Shown piece by piece: positions 10,927-23,300 of a stretch of DNA of 64,000 nucleotides. The notes under the pieces are model-generated. The model did no database searches and was not told where the DNA came from. It worked only from the letters and a program-made list of their open reading frames with translations. Both the position numbers and the translations under genes were made by a program. The stretch spans positions 1,393,244-1,457,243 of the forward strand of contig VZTJ01005471.1 of the NCBI GenBank assembly GCA_013397795.1, in the 5' to 3' direction. The DNA is from Orthonyx spaldingii. Lineage: Eukaryota > Chordata > Aves > Passeriformes > Orthonychidae. Numbering within the stretch: the stretch's first letter is position 1; each line of letters starts with the position of its first letter.

Positions 10927-12282
10927 CCTGAAATAAAATTTATGACTGTGTCTTCCTTTTCGTAGACAAAATGCGTGCTAAAGCCACCTGAGTCATAGGA
11001 TGAGAAAACAAAATTGACTGAAGGCAATCCTGATCATTACAGCTCAAATTATTAATTTTTGTCCTATCAAGAAATAATTTTGAAGCAGTCTAAATAATTT
11101 TTGTTAGCAGTGTTCTTCAATTAAATCCTGTTTACAGCATGACCTCTTTCAGCTGTCTCTGTAAAAAGACTTTTTTTCTGTGTGTACAAGTTGAGCTATT
11201 TTGCCATGAATAGCATGAATAACACAGTCCATATGGAATATCCACCCTGGAGTAGCAGTGCCAGACCACTGCAAGGGGATGAGGAATATGAGCCTGGACT
11301 CCCCAGTTCTGATGGACATGGCATGTCACCTAATTCTATCACCAGAATCTATCTGCAGAGCCTGTGGTGAGGTAATTCAACACAAACTGCTCCTTGCCCT
11401 TCACCAGAAAAATACAGATATGGAGATCAATGGACTTTTGCTACCCTGCACTAAACTCCTCAGATCAAAAAGAGTGAAATTTTATTCTAAATATTAAGTG
11501 CTATACAGAAAAATGTAGTATATGACTAGCAAAGAAGCCATCTATATTCAATAAAAAGTGATACTGTGGTTGAGAATGCAACGGAGTAATTATTTAAATG
11601 TCACTAATCATAAATGAAAAAAGGTAGGCACTTCATTCCGCATTGAAATAAGATGGCTTTCACCATGTAGACAAAATTTCACAGTGCCATGACACAACTG
11701 TGCCACACTCTGCATTAATAAACTGTTGCTAAAAATGCTTAGCTCCCCTCCTACTTGCCCCCATCAGTTGTCCCACAGGAAAGACACAGAAAATCAAAAC
11801 TGATAAAGATAAATTAAAGCAACATATGCTGTCACATTGCTGGAAACATGTCAAAGAAAGACAGACGAGAAAATTACATTCCTTTTCTTTCAATCATCCT
11901 TGAATTGAGGGTTGCTGGCATCAAAAACCTTTGCTAATTTGTCTGCTTTCAGAAGAGAAATGGCAAAGAGTGAGCATCTGAATTCCTTCTGTCCCAAATT
12001 GAGTTTGGAAATGTTTCTTATGACTGGGGTCCTGCCAAGTCTTACGAAGTGTCCATCCTTCCAAGTGAACCATTGAAGTGGTTTTCATTCCCATTAATAC
12101 ATGTCTAAACCAAGACATCTTCTTTCAGATTTCCTAATTCTAGTAAGATTCTTTTTTTAAAATCAGAACCAATTTATTTCTAGTACAAGGACTGCTGAGT
12201 TTGTAGCATATTTTAATTGTCACTGTAGCTTCTTAAATGTCCTAAGTGGCATTAACTTTCCTGTTTAAGACAAATTTGTGAG

Positions 12283-12416
12283 GGTTTTTTTTTGTTTGGT
12301 TGGTTTTTTGTTTGGTTGGGTTGTTTTTTTTTTTTTTGTTTGGTTTGGTTTGGTTTGATTTGGTTTGGTTTGGTTTGGTTTGGTTTGGTTTGGTTTGGTT
12401 TGGTTTGGTTTTTTAA
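12283..12416 (+). repeat. T-rich tract with (TTTGG)n pentanucleotide array
   Basis: A T-rich lead-in (12283-12337) is followed by about 14 tandem TTTGG units at 12338-12410, with one TTTGA variant near 12355-12360. On the minus strand it reads (CCAAA)n, which creates spurious KPNQT-rich reading frames. Confidence 0.95.
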
Positions 12417-12795
12417 AGCTAGGATAACAGTGCAAGTTTGAGGAGGAGATTGCATATCCATCCTTTTCCTTGCATTCTGAACAATGAATACAGGAATACA
12501 GAACAAGTGTCAGCAGCTCATAAAAGGTGATTTGCACTGCAAGAAGGTTCACAGCAGAGCAGGAGTAGAGGGCAAGAGAAGAGACAGTCCTGGCCCTACC
12601 GAAAAGCTGAGCAGCATTAGAATCCAAGGTGTATTTATGTCCTTGCAGTTTTGAACTGCACAGTCTATAGCCTTTGCATGTATGAATGAATATTCTGAGT
12701 TTACACTTGGGATCTCTGAGAATAATTTACTTGTAATGCCTGAGCACCAAAAATACAAACTGTGCTAATTATAAAGTTCATTTTTACTTGATGGC

Positions 12796-13821
12796 TGTGT
12801 TGGTTTTGCATGGCTTGGTTTTTGGTAGTGGGGGGGCCACAGAGGTAGCTTCTGTGAGAAGCTGCTGGAAGCTACCACTATGTCTGGCAGAGCCAATCCC
12901 TGATGGCTCTGAAGATGGACATGATGCTGGCCAAGGCTGGGCCAGTTAGAAAGGTTGATGACACTTCTGTGGTAATATACTTAAGAAGAAAATCAAAACA
13001 AAGTGCACACAGGCTTTTTCTGCCTTAGTCAGAGAAGAGGATGAGGTGAGAACATGTGAGGGAAACAACAAGGAGACCCCAAGGTCGGTGGAGAAGGAGG
13101 GGCAGGAGGCGCTCCAGGCGCCGGAGCCGAGGTTCCTCTGCAGGCCGTGGTGAGGCCCATGGGGAAGCAGCTGTGCCCCTGCAGCCCATGGGGCCCACGG
13201 GGGATGCAGAGATCCACCCACAGCCCGTGGGGAGGTGCCCACGCCGGGGCGGGTGGATGCCTGGAGGAGGCTGTGATCCCGTGGGAGATCCATGGAGAGA
13301 GGGGGCCCTGCTTCCAGGCTGGAGCAGCCTGTCCTTGGGGTCTGCACCCCGTGGAAGAGTGACCCATGCGCAGCAGTTTTGGCAGGACTGTTGCTCATGA
13401 GATTGGAGCCACGCTAGAGAAGTTCAGGGAGAACTGTCTCCCATGGGAGGGACCCCACGACGTAGCAGGGGAAGACTCCTCTCCCTGCACAGCAGATGAA
13501 CTTGGGTGATGAACTGACCAAACCTCCACCCTTTGTCTCCTTGTGCTGTTGGTGGGAAGGAGGGAGGGGCTGGGGACAGAAAGGTGTTTTAAGGGCTTAT
13601 TTTACTTCTCATTATCCTCCTCTGATTCTGTGAGTAATAAATCACTTTGTATTTTTAAGTTTGAGCCTGTTTTGCCCTTGGAGTGTTTTTCTCCCAGTCC
13701 TTATCTCAACTCATGAACCCCTCATTAATTTTTTTTCTCTCCTCTGCCCAGCTATGGCAGGGGAGGGAGAGAGAGCAACTTTTGTGAGTAACTGGCATTT
13801 GGCAAGTGTGAAACCATGACA
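12796..13821 (+). mobile_element. solo LTR of an avian ERVL-type endogenous retrovirus
   Basis: The element starts TGTGTTGGTTTTGCATGGC and ends CCATGACA, i.e. TG…CA. It is flanked by the same pentamer ATGGC at 12791-12795 and 13822-13826. A 5-bp target duplication is typical of ERVL. The order fits a forward LTR: U3 with a TATA-like stretch near 12973, a GC-rich middle (13080-13340) with repeated CCCGTGG/CCATGGG motifs, and a polyadenylation signal AATAAA at 13636-13641. There are no viral coding regions, so it is a solo LTR left by recombination. The family name is from memory of abundant bird LTRs of this type. All reading frames inside are incidental. Confidence 0.93.
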
Positions 13822-13826
13822 ATGGC

Positions 13827-16800
13827 ACACTAATCAGTCTTGGCATTTATCTCATCTCCATGAACCCTATGTAAAAACATTCACATGAAAACAAAAGAGC
13901 CAAGAACTTGGAATATTCAAGTGGCCAATGTGAAGCTTTCCCAGTGTTGCATTTTTAAAAGATATTTGATTGATCACAAGAGGTGGAGGCCATGAGGCAA
14001 AGCCACAGCAATCCAAACGTATTCAGAATGCATACCCATCCATCTCTACCCATTCTGACTACCACTACCATTAAAAATGGAACCAGAACTTCCTCCATCA
14101 ACATAATTTGTTGTGATTCATGGAAGGGAGGAGGAGGAAAGATTAATCACTGATTACCACTGCTACTTCTATTGAACAGATAAAGGACAGCTTTAGTTGT
14201 CACTATAATCATACAATAGGACATTTATTACTTTATCATTAAACTTCTATTGCATGGTTATTGCCATTTCATTTAGAAGTCTGAGTCATCATCACCTAGG
14301 ACTCTCCTGTGGTACCACGAGACAACAGAGAACAAAAACTTCATGCTGCAAAACACTTCCAGTCAACAAAATAGGTGGAGTAAGAAAGACTCGGCTCTGG
14401 GGGCTACTGTGAGATAATTTTCCTATAGGGACCAGTTTTCTTTTCTGCTTTACAATTCGCTAGTGCAATTCTTTCACTGTGGGTTTAATGTTCCATCACT
14501 TCTGAGCTGCTGCTGATCTCATATGAGTTCTTTAGTCATCAGTTTTCTGTGCAATTTTTCTGTAGCTGTTTCCTTTTATGGCCACTCCATAGAACACAAA
14601 TGTTTTCAAATTTTGGAAATTTTAGTAATAATCATAGCAGGTGACTTTGTTTTTAAATTTTTTTAAAGCATGAATAAGCATGTTGTTTATACTTTTGAGG
14701 ATACTCTCTAACACATGAAATACACTGACAATAATAATGCTACCTATATATTTCAAAGTTGTATTTTGCATAAAACCAGCACAAATGACAGTGTATTAAT
14801 GTTTGAAATAGGCTTGAGCAACATCCCTGCCCTTTGTAACCTATTTGACATCTTCATGCAGGTCTGACTAGTGTAGTTTATGCATGTATTGAATCAAAAA
14901 ATTCCCTCCAAAGCTGATGCCTGACCCCCAGATGTTGGGGGATTTGCAAACAAAATATGGATTTTGTCGTGCAGTTTTTATCCTCCATAGCATGGCATTA
15001 CTCATCTCACTGGTTACCTAAACAGTTGGTCATAAGGGGCAGCCCCCTTTTACAGTGTCACTTTGGCACAGAAGAGATTATGAGGACATGTGGAGACATA
15101 TTAACCAGAGAAAGAAAATGACCACCCTGTGGCTAAGTTGGGCTTCTTGGAGGAAAGGCCCTGTGAGTGAAGCATCAGGATCATCCCTGCCAAAGGAACA
15201 ACACCAGGTTAGAAACACTTAAGGACTGTTCTGACAAGAGAGTGAATATTTAACTAAGCAGTGTAATTTCTCAGGGTATAATAGAGATAAGGTAGCACAC
15301 ACACATAAAAATCTTATTTAGCCTAAGTCAAGCCTTGCATTTATAAACTAGACAGTTTTGAAGATGTGCATAGAAAAAAGATGTCCTCTGGTTTGCTGGC
15401 TACTATTAAGATCAAGTTACAAATGTGCTGTTAAACCTGTTTGGCCTGACTAAATCATCGCATGGACTCAGGATGATACCACACCCTTCCTTCTGAAATT
15501 AAGAGCACTTCTCCGTTTCAGTCCAGAAGTTGAACCCTGAGGTTTAGTCTTAATAAGCTGATGATTTTTTCAGATATTTAGAACTCATTTTAGGAAACCA
15601 ATTATTCTCTGTGAAGAATACAAAAACTGGAATCAGGCATTTTAAAATTCAGTATTAAAAATATTTTTCACTCTAAAGTGGAGCTGGAATGAAAGTGGTG
15701 AAATGGTTACATTTTGTTCCCTTCTTAAAAAAAAAAAAAAAGAGAACACCAACCTGAAAATAACAGAAATTAAGAAACTTCAGCTTATTGTGTTCATTGT
15801 AATAGTGCCTGAGGCATGAGCTATAATAGTTCTTGTTTCTAAAATACAAACAGAGGTAGATGAATCTTTGCAAACAGCAAATTCTTTAGTCTCTGTAAAA
15901 GTAATAAGTAGCTTGTTACCTGGATCCACTGAGAGCCATCTTGTTCAGAAAGAGCTATTTAATTACGCAGTAAGATAAATGTAAATGTCAGACAAATGTA
16001 AACTGTGTCAAAGAAGGGGAATTTTGGCTCATTTCTACAGGTGACAGTGCCTCCACACTGGGAGGAGCTGCTGCAAATAGAAGTGTCTGGAACTGAGGCA
16101 CAAAAGTTTAATGTCAAGGAGGAAGACTGTGACCCCAAACAATCTGTCAAAGGGACTAGAATCAGTAAGGTGAAAAAGGCTGGGCGAACTTTAGGGACTG
16201 AGAGATTCCTTAGCCTGGACACTGTACTGCAGGTGCCTACTCTGAATAGCAGCACAGCTCCTGCACCAGAGCTGCTCAAGAAATAAGAATCTGAGCAATG
16301 CAGAAAGGACTTAAGGGATGCCACAGGGTCACTGATATTTCAAGAAATCCTAACTCTGCAGATGAAGCAGGATTTTTCAGAAGCTTCTGTGATCTAACTC
16401 AGAGCTTCCAAAACTGATTTCAAGTACATAGATGCAAAAATATAACAATGGAAGAAAGAGTGGAACTACTATACCTTGGGTGAAAACCAAACCCCACTCC
16501 CTGGTAATCCTGCAAGGCTGAAAACTCTGCCAAAATCAAATGAAACAGGGCAATGACAGTGAATTTTTGTCACTTCCAGAAGATGAAGTGAAGCTTTCAT
16601 TGTGCGTACAGCCACATGTGGGGTGCAAAGAACACTGCCAGTCACCTTCCTGGGGCTGTCAGCAACCCACAGGGCTGGCACTTGCTGGGGATGGCACAAC
16701 TGAGATATTCCAGATTTACAGAAAGACTTCAAATCATAGCAGACAGCAGGTACAACAGATACCTACACACTTACAATCAAGTGCAAAAAAATGCACGTCT

Positions 16801-17322
16801 ATCACCTACTACTTAACAGCCTTGGCATGGCAGGTACTTGGCTTTCAAGCGTCAGGTGGCTGAGAATGTCAAAAAACACTCTACCTGACAAGGCATCTCT
16901 CTGTAGAAATCTGGTTTGTGGAAATCTCTTTATGATAGGGAATCTGACAGCTCTGAGCAGACCTGGGCTTGGCTGGGGAATAACAAGGTTGACAGAGCCC
17001 TGGACCCTCTTTCCTGAGGGCACAGAAGGATTGAGAGCTGAGGAAAAAATTAGATAGTTCAGCTAAGAAGTGCTTGGACTGGACTATGTATCGGTGGCTA
17101 GCACTACCATGCCACTGACTTCAGATGATGCCCAAAGTAGGACAAGAAGTCTCATCACATCCCTTACAAGCTGTGCTGATACTGCACTGAACAGATGAAA
17201 TTTGGGCCAAAAGTGGACAAGGTTTGGAGAAAATTCAAGGATGATTATTGCTTTCAGAATGACAAACTTTCATGCTATTATTCCTGTTCAGAAAAACACA
17301 TTCTCTTTTGACACAGAACTAC
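13827..17322. other. intronic sequence, nothing recognised
   Basis: Part of the same 9.3-kb intron. Chance reading frames such as those near 16005-16324 and 16469-16863 have no recognisable domain or coding-like context. Confidence 0.5.
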
Positions 17323-17390
17323 CTTTACTTTTTAGATAGGATACGGTTTCCTTCGTTACTGGGGGGATTAGTTCACCTTTGGTTTTGTCC
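17323..17390 (-). pseudogene. ARHGAP8: ARHGAP8 exon, entry to RhoGAP domain
   Basis: The acceptor gttactttag and the donor GTAGTT enclose 68 bp encoding DKTKGELIPPVTKETVSYL and KSKG. This matches the start of the RhoGAP fold in ARHGAP8 and ARHGAP1, whose pattern is GELIPPVLxxTVxYLxxKG. The exon is intact, starting with G to complete a lysine codon (AA|G) and ending in phase 1. It lies 8.8 kb downstream of the proline-rich exon and 9.3 kb upstream of the arginine-finger exon. Confidence 0.88.
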
Positions 17391-20300
17391 CTAAAGTAAC
17401 ATCCTGTAACTGGTATTGGTAGACAAAGAATCAAAAGTAAGACAGAACAGTCTGAGCAAAAAATCTGACAGAAATCTGAGAGCACAGATACGTTAAATTT
17501 CACAAATGAAGGCACCTGTACCAAAGAGGAGATTCCTCCAGAACTCTAACAGGCACTGAACGAAAAACTGAAACAAGTGACTTGGGTTTCTATTCAAAGA
17601 GCCATTCCTAAACACTTATTTCTTGCCAGGAAAGATGTATAACTGCCCCAGTGCCCAGAAATAAATAAGTACTATTTGCTGAGCTGAAAGGGAAGCATGG
17701 ACAGAGAAGCAGATTATGGTCCAAGCTAACTTTCTCCTTGCTTGAGACTGGTTTTGCTTTAGTTTTGTTCCCCTCCCCTGGCATGTCCCAGCTGAGCTGT
17801 GTTTGACCACAACAGACCGATGGTGGCAGCTCCAATCAGATTTGGTTGGACACTGTTGGTGGAACAGGGTTTTTATAGGCAGCTTAAAGGCAGGCAAAGA
17901 AGGAGTTCATAGTAAATTCTTCACATTAAGTCTTGATCAAGGGATGCTGCGTGTTTAGGAGACTTTTATCATGCAGATTTTCCTTTGTCATTTGTTTCCT
18001 TTTAAGCCACAGTGTATGTATTGTCGCTGTCGAGTGGATGTCGAAACAAAGGGAACTCGAGATCAAGTGGCAAAAGAGGTCAATTTATTTATTAAATTCA
18101 GCTTTTGTATACAAAATGGACTCTCACTTGATTGGCCATTAGCTGTACGCCCCTTGCAGCTAATTGGCCACCTGGGTCCATGAGAAAGGAACACCTTTAT
18201 CTTAGTTTAAATAAACAAATAGATTCTTTCTCACAAGAAAGAGGTTTCTGTGCTGTCACAATGTATAATTAAAAGGATATTTATTTTGGAGGCAAAGCAA
18301 TGCAGTGAGATTATTAATGTTTTCAATGATTTCCATGAAATTAGATTTCTTTCTCTTTCATGAGTGAACAGTTGAGGCAAAAAAATCACATTTTTTTTTA
18401 TCTAGATAGAACAGAAAATTCTGTAATTATCTTCCTTATTAAAAAAAAGGTTTTGGCAGTTTGGTGAAAGAGACAGTCAGTATCTGCTAAGCATTCTGCT
18501 ACACTTTATAGTAAAGTAATCAACAACAAAATAACAAACCAACCTCAGATTTTAAAGAAGACTTAGTAGACCTAACTACCATCTGAAGTTGCACCTGCAG
18601 AAGAGAATGATTGTTAAGGCCTTTTTCTTTTGCAAGTACTGTGATTTCTTCTCTCTCTGACTAGGCTTATTTATTACTTTATCAGTATAATCTAACTGAT
18701 AGTAACTGGAGTTTTATTTGATACAGCTTCTGTAACATCACTGCATGGAAAGAGCAATCCAGTATTATGTTTTGTGTTTACACCACACATAAAAACTACT
18801 TCAAAAGGAATGTTACAGCAATGTAAGTCAGCTTGGAGGGTTAGGGGAATTGTCAAACCTCTCCCTCCCATGTTTGTTTTCCCTATGCTTGTCAAGGGAG
18901 TTAGAATATGATAAGCAGACTAGTTAACTTTGGGTCTCCATGCTCAAGAGGTTGGTCACTCCCATCTTCACATACAGGGGCAGTGGGGAGATCCTTCAAC
19001 AGGAAGACTCATAGAAGGATCATGACTTAGATACTGAATCACCCTGTGGTTTTGCCTCTCTTACTCATAAACTGACATGTAAATTCACTTCATGCTATTT
19101 GGTTATTCAGCCATCAAACATTTTGATTTCATTCATCACTGCAAGGACATAATGCTGTCCCTGACAGTACAGTCTCCCCCAGTCAGGGTTTCATTGCCCA
19201 CCCAGTTCTACTCTTCCTTTTTCCTACTCTCACTATCCAACCTCTTCCCAAGCACTAAAGTCTGTGTCTCTATTATGTTATCCAGATTCTGCCATATTAC
19301 AGTTTGTGCATCACTTCCCCATGTGCTATAGCAAACACTGCAAGTTGTTATGTGGTTGTAATAAACATGTTGATATACCTCCCAGAGCTCTCTCTATATT
19401 TCAAATACTAGACCAATCTGCTGTTTAAAAGGAACCTGCAGAACTAATGAAGTTGATCTGTTATGGATTTCTATCCTATGTCCTACCTCTTTCTGCATAA
19501 TGGTAATCTGAGATTATTTCCTTATATCATCTACAACCTCACTTCCCTTACAGAGTATTTTCATATCTTCCCCTCACCACTTTGTCTCATATTTCCTCAT
19601 AAGGTTAGGAGTAACTCATAACTAATCATGATCTAAACACTAACAGATGCACCAGCATACCAAAGGCAAGAGAAAACTGAATTCCTGCTACAGTTTCTAT
19701 CATTTCAAGCAATGATTTTTAAAAGCTTGCAGTATTTGGGAGAGCTCTACTCCTGTGTCAAGTTTGGATGACATAAGCCCAAAGCTCTTCTGTGAGCCTT
19801 ACTAAAAATCAATCCACTGACTGTTCTTTTTCAACAAAATACCCATACCAGAATCTAAAGTGTATAAAATTTAAAAATGCTCTATATGTGAGTTAATACC
19901 ACTTTGTGGATATTGCTGTATCTACGTGTAACATGAACTGTTTAGGAAAGGGGAATTTTCCATGCAGTAAACAAACATAGAAATTTTGCTTTAAAAATAT
20001 AGCCAAATTTCACAAACCATGTTCACAATGTGAGAATCTCAGACATTTGACCAAATAAATTCTACAATGTATGCAACACACTTGCAGGAAAGAGAAGAAT
20101 AACAGCAAGGAAAGGATTTAATTCAGATAATCCTGAAGTATGGTCTTTTATACATTAGAAATCCTCATTACTTGCGGCTGCTTGCAAGTATAATCTTTAG
20201 TTGAAACTATCCAACTTCTTGTTCTTACACATTGGCAAGGTACCACTAATTTCAATACAAAACAATACTGGATCTGCTGGAGCAATGATTCTCTGCAGCA

Positions 20301-23300
20301 TCATAATGACACGATAATGGCCAGAAGAAATATTTATGACCTGACTCATAAGACCAAGTACCACCTCAGTGTTCCCCATTATCACAGACCTTTGATATCT
20401 AAACCAGAGGCTCTAAGTGCTCCACAAAAAAAACCTCACTCATGAGAGAACCTCCTGCCACCAGGACCAAGTTCATGACGTAGTCCTCAGAGCAGCAATG
20501 TAGAACAAAACACGCAGTGACTGTGCAGCCCCATTAATAAATTAGTCTTGCTAATAAACCACACCAGGAAGGAAGTTCTATGGGCTCTTTGCACAGTAAG
20601 CAAAGTTGAAATCCACAGTGAAATTATATCTCCCAGTAAGAGACTAAAGAAGAAAAGGCAGTGGGAGATGAAGTCAGTACTGAGGCCAACGTTCCAGATG
20701 CCAGCGAGAAAAAGCCTGCAGCAAATCAAGGTAGGAAAAAAACGCACATTAATTTTAGCTTTTCTAATAGAGGAGTTCTAACATACCCCTTGTGTGTCAA
20801 AGGATTTTATTTCATGCATTTAAATCAGTACCCTAAACACTTAGGGCAGCTTTTATTAAAATTAGTCAAAAGCCTAACTCACTTAAATGGGAACATCATC
20901 AAGACTTTAACGTGCTTGGAAGCTGTTACATCTTTATTATTGACAATTTAAGCTCATAGAACCCATTCTCAGCCTCTCTAAAGTTGCACTGATTGGATTT
21001 TCTGTCTTACAGCTGCTTACTCCAGAGGCATCAAATAGCAACCCAGCAGCTTTTTTAAAATGTTCTCTAATTATTATTGTTACCCATAAATATGTTTCCT
21101 ATTTCACTGTATAAATAGCAAAGTGATTATTTACAGCACTTGCTCCTATTGAGAACTAGTGTATCTGTCAGGGAGGTAAAACAAATAACCAGGTTATAAT
21201 TTGTAATAATAAACCCTACACATCACATTTCTTTTTTCTAGGAAAAAATGGTACAGCTGTACAGTTCCTGCACTTCTACCATTTTCAACAGGATTCCAGT
21301 TTCCCTTGAAGGAAAGATTCTGTTCTCAGTAAAATGAAAAATGTTCTCAAGAAAAATGGTATTTTAAAATAGAGTAGGAAAAAAACAGTCACATGCAAAG
21401 GATTGCCCTCTTTCTGCAGCACTGGGGTGAGCTGGGATATGTATTTTCAGAGCATTTCACACTGTGGGACATAGCTTTCACATTACTGGACCTAAAGTGA
21501 CATAAAATGGTCGGGACTTTACTTCAGCTAATGTAAATCATACCAGCTCAAAGGTCAATGAAATGACACCTCTGTCCTCTCTTTTTGGATCCTGCCAAGC
21601 AATCCATGTTTCTCCTGCCTTGTCCAGGATGGTGGGATGAGCAGCCGTTCCTTATGATGGATAACCCAAATTGTCACTGGGGATTAGGCTGTGCTACGGG
21701 CAATTTGAAACGAGACATTTTCTTACTCTTTCTGCTTAAGTGATGAGCAGAACAGAGCATTTCTGCAGTGCTCAGTACAGCTTCTGGATATGATTCAGAG
21801 ATCTCAGTCATAATGCAGCAATGTCAGATTCCAGAGGGATCTATTCTGGTAAACACAGTGCCAGGGAGAAGAACTTTTTGCTGTACGATACATGATCAGT
21901 TACTGGCATTACACACACAATGACTTATTTCTAGACAGCAGACAGTCTCCCACGCAAGGCCTTCACACATTGTACTGAAATGCCATTAAGTATTCTTGGC
22001 TGATAATCTTTCTCTCTCTTTGCTTTTCCTCTCCCTTTCATTTTCTCCCTGCTGAGGCATGTGGAGGTTTGGTTTGGAATGCATTCCTCCTCCCTGGGCA
22101 CGCATACACAGCACGAACAAGCAGAAAGATTATGACCAAAAGGAAACCACTCTGACACGTTTATGTTAACAATTCAACAAGTAAAAGCTGTACAGTTGTG
22201 GCACTTTTGAACATTTTCTTTGTCCCCTTTCCCCATCCATGGCATTAGATAGAAAAAGAAAGCATTTTTGTCTTCTCACAAAAAATATTTAATTTTAGAT
22301 TTAAAACCCAATCAGAAAAAACAGAACAATATGAATAGCTAGTCAAGGTCAACTCTGTGCTCGAGCTCAGCTGTGACCTTCCTTAATGATAGAGGCAATC
22401 AGGTGCAGCAACAGGGGTTTATCAGAGCTTGCTGAACATACAGCACAGGACAATGATGCTGCTTGGCCTGTAGAGTCAATTATTAATACCTTGTTTGTAA
22501 TGTAGGGCAGTTCATTAATACATTTTAACTGTACTTATCTGATCAACAAAAGCAGAGGGTCCCCAAACTCTTCCTTGCCTTTTTAAACATAAAATCGTTA
22601 CTAATGGCTTTTCGAAGAAAAATCCTGTTGTTCACCCTGACATGCAGAGCAAACTAAAGCAGATACATTCTGAATAGCTAATTCCTCCTGCTCTACGGTT
22701 TTTTTTTTTTTGTGTGAAGTCAACAGTGTTGAAAGAGCACTTGCTGTAGCAACACAATGCATGAACATTGTTTGCAATGTCTGGGTTCATGAAAGCAGTA
22801 GCTACTGGTGAGAAAGTAATTTCCATAGTACTGTAGTACTCTGTTCTGGAAGTCTCTGATCACTGCAAGCTGGGACTTACAGCCAAGGAGGAATGCCTCT
22901 GTGCCCACCCTGTTTCAATGCTGTTTCCTGCTATTTCCCTCTGCTGAAGACTTGAGGGGAGGCTTGATTAACCTTTCAGCTACCTCTTTGTGGTTGTTGC
23001 TCTCCTCACTATCTGCACATAAGAGCTTGAATTAGCCAGTTAGAGCAGGACACAAAAAACAGCAAATGTGCAAAGCCATCCCACCCATTCTGTGCAACAC
23101 GTTCATCAGCACATATCAAACGTGAGCACGGATTCCCATTACACTGTAACTGAAAAATTAAGTGTGGACAAAACCTCCTCGGGAGGATTGTTTTGCCTGA
23201 TATTCCCACGAGGATGAACATAAATTTCAGTTGTCTTATTTTATATTTTTAAGGAAATCCCACTGTTTTTAACACGAGATCAAACCTTCAAATGTATAAT

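Larger units (their letters stand above)
8061..17322 (-). other. ARHGAP8 intron (9.3 kb) rich in rearrangements
   Basis: The intron between the RhoGAP-entry exon and the arginine-finger exon contains the 95-bp tandem duplication, the inverted repeat pair, the CAGTCTGAA cluster, the (TTTGG)n array and the solo LTR, each listed separately. The remaining 13.8-17.3 kb shows only chance reading frames. Confidence 0.7.

Noticed and set aside
12252..12627. KPNQT-rich open reading frames
   Set aside because: They are translations of the (CCAAA)n strand of the microsatellite.
12946..13400. Overlapping 100-150 codon reading frames on both strands
   Set aside because: They lie wholly inside the GC-rich middle of the solo LTR and have no gene-like features.
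16005..16324. 93- and 121-codon reading frames on opposite strands
   Set aside because: No recognisable domain, no splice context, and located in an ARHGAP8 intron; probably chance.
20197..20385. 62-codon minus-strand frame with coding-like composition (EVVLGLMSQVINISSGHYR…)
   Set aside because: No family recognised, no acceptor and donor pair in frame with ARHGAP8, so not called as an exon.
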